DNA of 64,000 nt, taken from positions 1-64,000 of the forward strand of contig CABQLY010000002.1 of assembly GCA_902465155.1 (NCBI GenBank), in the 5' to 3' direction. The position numbers and the translations under genes are program-made. Below the pieces are notes generated by a model. That model saw only the letters and a list, made by a program, of their open reading frames with translations, did not search any database and was not told the origin of the DNA. Origin of the DNA: an uncultured Oscillospiraceae bacterium. Its GTDB lineage: Bacteria > Bacillota > Clostridia > Oscillospirales > Acutalibacteraceae. This document shows, in pieces, positions 59,122 to 64,000 of this stretch (positions are counted from its first letter, which is position 1; each line of letters begins with the position of its first letter).

Positions 59122-60609
59122 TTATTTGCCGTGAAAAAGCTTTTTGGTTTGGTATTTTGGCTCGCAGGTTAGGTTTACGCCTAATTTTTTAAAGGTGTTA
59201 ATATCTACGCTGCTTAGCATAACCGAGGAGTGCGCCTCGCAATTTTTTAGCTCCGGCAGCTTTTCCATAGCGCATTTAGCGTTTTCATCGGTTACCGCCG
59301 AAATGCAAAGGGCTATTAAAATTTCGTCGGTATGTAGGCGCGGGTTGTGGTTGCCCAGCCGTTGGGTTTTTAAGGCCTGCACCGGCTCAATAACCTCTTG
59401 CGGAATAAGCCGAACCGGCTTTTCTATTCCGGCTAAAACCTTTAAAGCGTTTAGCAGCAGGGCCGAGCTGGCCCCTAAAAGCGAGCTGGTTTTGCCGGTA
59501 ACCACGGCGCCGTTTGGCAGCTCAATGGCGGCGGCCGGGGCGGCTGTTTCGGCGGCGCGGGCGTTGGCGGCGGCAATTACCGGCCGGTGTTGAATTTCAA
59601 TGCCGGCCTGCTCCATAAGCAGCTCAATTTTAACAACTTCATCATCGCCGCTTTCGCCGCGGCAGCGTTTGCAAAGCGCCTCGTAATAACGGCGAATAAT
59701 TTCGTTCTTTGCGGCGTTTTGCACAGCCTGCTGGTTAAAAATGCAGTTGCCCGCCATGTTTACCCCCATATCGGTAGGGGATTGGTACGGGCAGCAGCCC
59801 AAAATGCGCTCCATGCAGGCGCGAACCACCGGAAAAATTTCAACATCACGGTTGTAATTAACGGTGGTTTCGCCGTAGGCCTCTAAGTGGAACGGGTCGA
59901 TCATGTTTACATCGTTTAAATCGGCTGTGGCGGCCTCGTAGGCTAAATTAACCGGGTGCTTTAGCGCTAAGTTCCAAATGGGAAAGGTTTCAAACTTAGC
60001 GTAGCCGGCTTTAATGCCGCGTTTGTGATCGTGGTATAGCTGGCTAAGGCAGGTTGCCATTTTGCCGCTGCCCGGACCGGGGGCGGTAACAACTACCAGC
60101 TTGCGGGTGGTTTCAATGTAATCGTTTTTGCCGTAGCCGTCATCCGAAACAATTAATTTTAGGTTGGAGGGGTAGCCCTCAATAGGGTAGTGCTTGTAAA
60201 CGGGAACGCCCAAGGCGCGTAGCTTGCGCTCAAAAGCGTCGGCCGAGGCCTGCCCGGTGTAACGGGTTAAAACCACGCTGCCAACATAAAGCCCAAACCC
60301 GCGAAAAGCGTCAATCAACCGTAAAACATCTAAATCGTAGGTAATGCCAAGGTCCCCGCGCATTTTGTTTTTTTCAATGTCGGCGGCGTTAATGGCAATA
60401 ACAATTTCGGCGTCGTTTTTTAGCCTAGATAACATTTTAATTTTAGAATCCGGCGCAAAGCCCGGCAGTACGCGGGCGGCGTGAAAATCGTCAAACAGCT
60501 TGCCACCGAATTCCAAATACAATTTATCGCCGAATTTTTGAATTCGCTCGGCAATATGTTCCGATTGCATTTGCAGGTATTTTTCGTTATCAAAGCCAAT
60601 TTGGTACAT
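59122..60609 (-). CDS. DUF1846 domain protein
   Basis: The 495-residue product (ATG 60609 behind AAGGGAAG) matches the DUF1846 family along its whole length: IGFDNEKYLQMQSEHIAERI, then FGGKLFDDFHAARVLPGF, VVVTAPGPGSGKMATCLSQL and a C-terminal region with LGNHNPRLHTDEILIAL. It has a P-loop-like glycine stretch (GPGSGK). The family is common in Firmicutes and uncharacterised as far as I know. It is cytoplasmic, with no operon partner. Confidence 0.9.
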   Translation of the reverse strand: MYQIGFDNEKYLQMQSEHIAERIQKFGDKLYLEFGGKLFDDFHAARVLPGFAPDSKIKMLSRLKNDAEIVIAINAADIEKNKMRGDLGITYDLDVLRLIDAFRGFGLYVGSVVLTRYTGQASADAFERKLRALGVPVYKHYPIEGYPSNLKLIVSDDGYGKNDYIETTRKLVVVTAPGPGSGKMATCLSQLYHDHKRGIKAGYAKFETFPIWNLALKHPVNLAYEAATADLNDVNMIDPFHLEAYGETTVNYNRDVEIFPVVRACMERILGCCPYQSPTDMGVNMAGNCIFNQQAVQNAAKNEIIRRYYEALCKRCRGESGDDEVVKIELLMEQAGIEIQHRPVIAAANARAAETAAPAAAIELPNGAVVTGKTSSLLGASSALLLNALKVLAGIEKPVRLIPQEVIEPVQALKTQRLGNHNPRLHTDEILIALCISAVTDENAKCAMEKLPELKNCEAHSSVMLSSVDINTFKKLGVNLTCEPKYQTKKLFHGK

Positions 60610-60867
60610 ATTCAACTTCCCTTAAATTTATATTTTAACCACAGTTAAATTTTAAAAATCGCCGTTAGCTATTATAGCATATTGGGCCCCCTATTACAAG
60701 AATTAAATTTACAAAAATTTAAAGCTTTTGGCCGTGGAAAGGCTTGCAGGGCAGCACCGAGTTTTAGGTGTTGTTTTGCCGTGCTATTGTTTTTAACGGA
60801 ATTAAAAAAATAAATTAACCCGCTTTTAGTCGGCAGGTTAATTCATTTTGCTTTTCACAGCGCGGTA

Positions 60868-61010
60868 TGGTATAATAGCCACAGGAAGTCTTGCTACCGC
60901 AAGACTTTGCGGCTGACGCCTCCCCGCGCTCACGCACGGCTGTGGTATTGACGGCCTCGCAAAAATGCCTTTGCAAGCAAGCATTTTTGCATCGTGGTAT
61001 AATAAGCAAA
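60868..61010 (+). other. hairpin-rich leader-like segment before the deacylase gene
   Basis: TGGTATAATA occurs at both ends (60868-60877 and 60998-61007). Between them are a perfect 9-base stem, AAGTCTTGC-TACC-GCAAGACTT (60886-60907), and GCAAAAATGC..GCATTTTTGC (60958-60991). Each TATAAT could be a -10 box. This may be a structured leader, a small RNA or a short mobile repeat; no known riboswitch was recognised. The gap at 60610-60867 is otherwise empty. Confidence 0.45.
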
Positions 61011-61039
61011 AAAGCAGCAGCTTTAGGAGATGTTTGAAT

Positions 61040-61540
61040 TTGAATAAACAGGAAGTATTAGACCTTTTGACCCAAAAGGGCATTGATTTTGAGGTAACCG
61101 AGCACCCAGCGGTTTTTAACATGGAGGAGTTAGCAAAAATTAATTTGCCGTACCCCGAGTGTGACGCTAAAAATTTGCTGGTTCGGGACGATAAAAAGCA
61201 GCACTACTATTTAATTACCGTTAAGGGTGAAAAGCGGGTAGACCTAAAAGCCTTTCGCCGCGCGCAGCAAACCCGTCCTCTTAGCTTTGCCACGGCCGAG
61301 GAGCTTTGGCGGCAGCTAAAGCTAACACCCGGCTCGGTTACGCCGTTTGGCCTGTTAAACCAAAGCGAAAAAACCGTTGAGTTTTATTTAGACAGCGATT
61401 TTTTAACCAACCTTGGAAAAATTGGCGTTCACCCGAACGATAACACCGCAACCGTTTGGCTGCAGGCGGCAGATTTATTGGCCCTGTTAAACGCCGAGGG
61501 CTGTAAAACGGCGGTTGTACCGCTTGAAGCCCGGCCGTGA
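61040..61540 (+). CDS. YbaK/ProX-like aminoacyl-tRNA deacylase
   Basis: The 166-residue product matches the prolyl-tRNA-synthetase-associated domain family (PrdX/YbaK fold): FEVTEHPAVFNMEEL near the N-terminus and GSVTPFGLLNQ in the core, with LVRDDKKQHYYLI between. It should clear wrongly charged tRNA in trans, typically Ala- or Cys-tRNA(Pro). The start TTG 61040 is ten bases after AGGAG; ATG 61030 gives only a short frame. It is followed by a nested terminator. Confidence 0.87.
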   Translation: MNKQEVLDLLTQKGIDFEVTEHPAVFNMEELAKINLPYPECDAKNLLVRDDKKQHYYLITVKGEKRVDLKAFRRAQQTRPLSFATAEELWRQLKLTPGSVTPFGLLNQSEKTVEFYLDSDFLTNLGKIGVHPNDNTATVWLQAADLLALLNAEGCKTAVVPLEARP

Positions 61541-61551
61541 ACTTTAAAATA

Positions 61552-61609
61552 TTTTAGGCCAATTTAGCTTTAAAATATTAGGCTAAATTGGCTTTAAAAC
61601 GGCCTAAAA
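61552..61609 (+). terminator. nested terminator-like hairpins
   Basis: The inner stem GCCAATTTAGC and GCTAAATTGGC (61558-61592) has TTTT after it, and the outer arms TTTTAGGCC and GGCCTAAAA enclose it. It ends the deacylase gene and may also serve the convergent DUF421 gene. Confidence 0.65.
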
Positions 61610-61686
61610 CCGCGTAACGGTTGTTTTAAATGCTTTTGCCTTGTTCTTTTTTTGCGGCGCTTTAGAAAGCCTTTTACCGGTGGGTG

Positions 61687-62391
61687 CTAATTTAAATAGT
61701 TTACCGGGCGCTCGCCGCTGCGCTTAAAAACCGTTAGGGTGCTGCCGTCGTAGCTGGCTAAAAAAACCTCCCCGGCGTTTTTAATGCCGTTTGTTTTCAG
61801 CTCGGCCTGCAGCCAGGCCTCGTCCTTTCCCAGCTTTTTTAGGGTGCTTTGCTGCACAAACCCGTCTAAAATCAGGCAGGCGGTTAACGGGTCGGTCGCG
61901 GCCGGAATATTTAAATCGGCAGGGGTGGCGGCGCGGTCGCTGCCCTTGGGAATAATGCTTACCTTTCCGTTAATTTCCATAATTGCGGTATCAATTTTAG
62001 CGGGGTCAAAATAGCCCTGCCCGCGGCACAGCGCGTTAAACTCGTTTAAATCCAGCCGTGCTTTTTTAAAGGCCTCGCGGTACAGCTTGCCCTTGTGCAT
62101 TAGCAAAATGGGACGCCCCTCCAGCACGGTGCGCATTTTTTTAGATTTTGTTGTAATAACGGCAAACAAAAGGGTAAAAATGCCGTAAACCACTAAGCCA
62201 ATTAGGCAGTAAAGCGCCTCCTCCGGGTCGGGCGCTATGGCTAAATCGGCCGCAATAGAGCCAAAGGTAATGCTGTTTACATAGTCGTAAAGGCTTAGCT
62301 CCGAAATTTGGCGGCTGCCAATTATACGGGTAATCAGCAGCATCATAAAAACCGAAACAACGGCTGCCGCCGCTACAAATAAAAATCGCAT
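61687..62391 (-). CDS. DUF421/YetF-family membrane protein
   Basis: The 234-residue product (ATG 62391 behind GGAGG) has three N-terminal membrane helices, with LLITRIIGSRQISELSLYDYV and SITFGSIAADLAI. A cytoplasmic domain follows with VLEGRPILLMHKGKL and LDLNEFNALCRGQGYFD. This is the YetF/YcaP layout; the role is unknown, and homologues in Bacillus spores (SpoVA-associated) hint at membrane or spore functions. Confidence 0.87.
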   Translation of the reverse strand: MRFLFVAAAAVVSVFMMLLITRIIGSRQISELSLYDYVNSITFGSIAADLAIAPDPEEALYCLIGLVVYGIFTLLFAVITTKSKKMRTVLEGRPILLMHKGKLYREAFKKARLDLNEFNALCRGQGYFDPAKIDTAIMEINGKVSIIPKGSDRAATPADLNIPAATDPLTACLILDGFVQQSTLKKLGKDEAWLQAELKTNGIKNAGEVFLASYDGSTLTVFKRSGERPVNYLN

Positions 62392-62569
62392 TGTATTTTC
62401 CTCCAACTGTTTTTTGTAGTATTGCCGCCGCTGCCCAAAACATACGGCGTCAAACACCAATATTTGGCCAGTTTAAAGCAATATTCGGTTGGAAAAACCA
62501 ATTAAAATGCGCTAAGATGTAAGTAGTTTAAAGGCAGCGGCAACACTGCCGGAATAAGGGGATTTTTTT

Positions 62570-63637
62570 ATGAAAAGCTATCAAGGTGCAATTGTTGGTT
62601 ACGGCGGCATGGGCAAATGGCACCACCGCGATCTGTGCAAAACCGACCGGATCCATTTTACCGGGGTTTTTGATATTGACCCGGCCCGCTGCGCGCTGGC
62701 ACAAAGCGACGGGATTCAAACCGTGTATCCCTCTTTGCAGGCGTTGCTGGATGACCCGGCCATTGATTTTATTGTTTGCGCAACCCCCAACAATTTTCAC
62801 AAGGATATTTGCATTGCCGCTATGCGTGCCGGTAAGCATGTAATTTGCGAAAAGCCGGTTGCCATGAGCAGTGCTGAGCTGCGGGAGATGATGCAGGTTC
62901 GGGACGAAACGGGAAAAATTTTTACCGTGCACCAAAACCGCCGCGAGGACCGTGATTATTTAATTGTGAAAGACGCCATTCAAACCGGCCGGCTGGGCGA
63001 GGTGTTTTCTATTGAAAGCCGGGTGACCGGCAGCAAGGGGATTCCCCAAGGGTGGCGGCAGTACGCGGTTGCCGGCGGCGGAATGATGTTGGATTGGGGC
63101 GTGCATTTAATTGACCAGCTGGTAATGCTGTTTGCGCCGGAAAAGGTTGTTTCGGTTTACTGCGATTTGTACCATGTGGCGTACCAGGAATGTGACGACG
63201 GCTTTAAAATGATTATGAAATTTGAATCCGGCAAAATGGCTATGGTAGAGGTTGGCACCAGTCACTATATTCAGGCCCCGCGCTGGTTCTGCTTTGGCAG
63301 TAAGGGCGCCGTTACGGTAAACGATTGGAACTGCGGCGGCAAAATTGTTTACGCTAAAGACAGGGTTGTAACCTTTGAGGAGGAAATTATTCAAACCAAG
63401 GCCGGCCCTACCAAAACAATGGGCCCCCGCCCGAAGGATACCATTGACGAAATTATTTTAAATCCCGATGATTTTGCCCCTTCGGATCACCGCATTTATT
63501 ACCGCAATTTTCAAGCGGTGTTAGACGGCACCGCTCCGCTGAAGGTAAAGCCGGAGGAGGCTATGCGGGTTATGCAGGTTATGGAGGCGGCGTTTGAATC
63601 GGGCAAAACGGGCGAAACTGTTCATACCAGCATTTAA
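62570..63637 (+). CDS. Gfo/Idh/MocA-family oxidoreductase
   Basis: The 355-residue product has an N-terminal NAD-binding fold (IVGYGGMGKWHHRDL), the family motif AGKHVICEKPVA with the catalytic Lys, and a C-terminal sugar-binding domain with LDWGVHLIDQLVMLF. It probably oxidises or epimerises a sugar or inositol. GGGG seven bases upstream serves the ATG. The next gene, 95 bases on, is ThuA-like, a pairing often seen in carbohydrate operons. Confidence 0.9.
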   Translation: MKSYQGAIVGYGGMGKWHHRDLCKTDRIHFTGVFDIDPARCALAQSDGIQTVYPSLQALLDDPAIDFIVCATPNNFHKDICIAAMRAGKHVICEKPVAMSSAELREMMQVRDETGKIFTVHQNRREDRDYLIVKDAIQTGRLGEVFSIESRVTGSKGIPQGWRQYAVAGGGMMLDWGVHLIDQLVMLFAPEKVVSVYCDLYHVAYQECDDGFKMIMKFESGKMAMVEVGTSHYIQAPRWFCFGSKGAVTVNDWNCGGKIVYAKDRVVTFEEEIIQTKAGPTKTMGPRPKDTIDEIILNPDDFAPSDHRIYYRNFQAVLDGTAPLKVKPEEAMRVMQVMEAAFESGKTGETVHTSI

Positions 63638-63731
63638 GGAAAGCCCGAACAATGAAAGGGTAAGTACAAACAATTTATAATTTATTTTAATTCTGCCGAC
63701 CCGTTCGGCAGTAAAGGCAGGGAGATTATTC

Positions 63732-64000
63732 ATGCGTGTTTTAATGTATAACGAGGGGCTGCACGACAAAACCAGCCCCGAGGTGCAAAAGCTTTACCCG
63801 GCCGGGCTGCACGGCCGCGTGGGCGAAATTGTAAAAGCGGCGGGGCACAGCTACAGCTTTGTAACGCTAAGCGAGGTTTTAGAGCTAACGCCGCAGCGGC
63901 TGAAAGAAACAGATGTTTTAATTTGGTGGGGTCACATGGCGCACGGCAAGGTTCCCGACGAGATTGTTAAAAATGTTAAAGACGCCGTTACCGCCGGCAT
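63732..64000 (+). CDS. ThuA-like protein, partial (3' end outside the window)
   Basis: The first 89 codons are visible, from ATG 63732 behind GGAG. The product opens MRVLMYNEGLHDKTSPEV, with VLIWWGHMAHGKVPDEIV further on, matching the N-terminal half of ThuA (trehalose/sugar utilisation, class I glutamine amidotransferase-like fold). With the preceding Gfo/Idh/MocA gene it suggests a sugar-catabolic operon that continues to the right. Confidence 0.8.
   Translation, partial: MRVLMYNEGLHDKTSPEVQKLYPAGLHGRVGEIVKAAGHSYSFVTLSEVLELTPQRLKETDVLIWWGHMAHGKVPDEIVKNVKDAVTAG

Noticed and set aside
1..64000. CRISPR arrays, tRNA and rRNA genes
   Set aside because: No regular direct-repeat/spacer series and no cloverleaf or rRNA-like sequence seen by eye; a tRNAscan or Infernal search could still find a missed RNA.

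Overview
This window most likely comes from a spore-forming, anaerobic Firmicute of class Clostridia, probably Oscillospiraceae/Ruminococcaceae-like; the family assignment is inference. The support is dipicolinate synthase genes (dpaA/dpaB, endospore core), the Gram-positive gene order ylxM-ffh-rpsP-khpA-rimM-trmD, an HPr-family protein with the regulatory serine, large secreted proteins built from InlB-type repeats and carbohydrate-binding-like modules, and several AraC regulators of surface-polysaccharide type. TTG and GTG starts are frequent. No rRNA, tRNA or CRISPR array was recognised.

Layout. 0.3-3.5 kb: a membrane diguanylate cyclase followed by an EAL phosphodiesterase. 3.6-7.4 kb: a modular secreted protein, a 37-residue peptide, a C-rich RNA-like stretch and an AraC regulator. 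7.6-11.1 kb (minus strand): an SGNH hydrolase, an orphan oligopeptide-binding lipoprotein and a LysR regulator. 11.3-18.8 kb: a MocR-type aminotransferase joined by an ATGA overlap to a complete F-type ATP synthase operon. There is no separate delta gene; alpha instead carries an N-terminal extension of about 88 residues that looks like the delta C-terminal domain, and subunit c has a signal-like, Thr-rich N-terminal extension.

19.2-29.1 kb looks like an acquired island, with codon choice unlike its surroundings (ATC, GTC, CTC, GGA). It holds a five-gene ECF plus heterodimeric ABC operon on the minus strand, a PchR/YbtA-like AraC regulator, and a TetR / short-chain dehydrogenase / EFR1-type flavo-ferredoxin module. 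An IS200-type element follows at 29.26-29.97 kb. 30-32.4 kb: a divergent LysR / MATE efflux pair. 32.6-47.2 kb: a surface-glycan locus with a second CBM-repeat secreted protein, an AraC regulator, a beta-helix (GH55/pectate-lyase-like) protein, a 40-residue peptide, a 1686-residue repeat protein with a C-terminal membrane anchor, a glycoside-hydrolase-like lipoprotein and an FAD oxidoreductase.

47.5-64 kb is mostly housekeeping: dpaB/dpaA, a small membrane protein, a Crh-like HPr with Arg in place of the catalytic His, the SRP/S16/TrmD operon, a GT2/GT-C glycosyltransferase pair, an AraC regulator, a DUF1846 protein, a prolyl-tRNA-deacylase-like protein, a DUF421 membrane protein, a Gfo/Idh/MocA oxidoreductase and the start of a ThuA-like protein.

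The least ordinary signals are the delta-alpha ATP synthase fusion, the two related short peptides beside surface genes, the paired C-rich RNA-like elements, the Crh-like HPr, and the ECF/ABC/AraC cassette that may import a metallophore.
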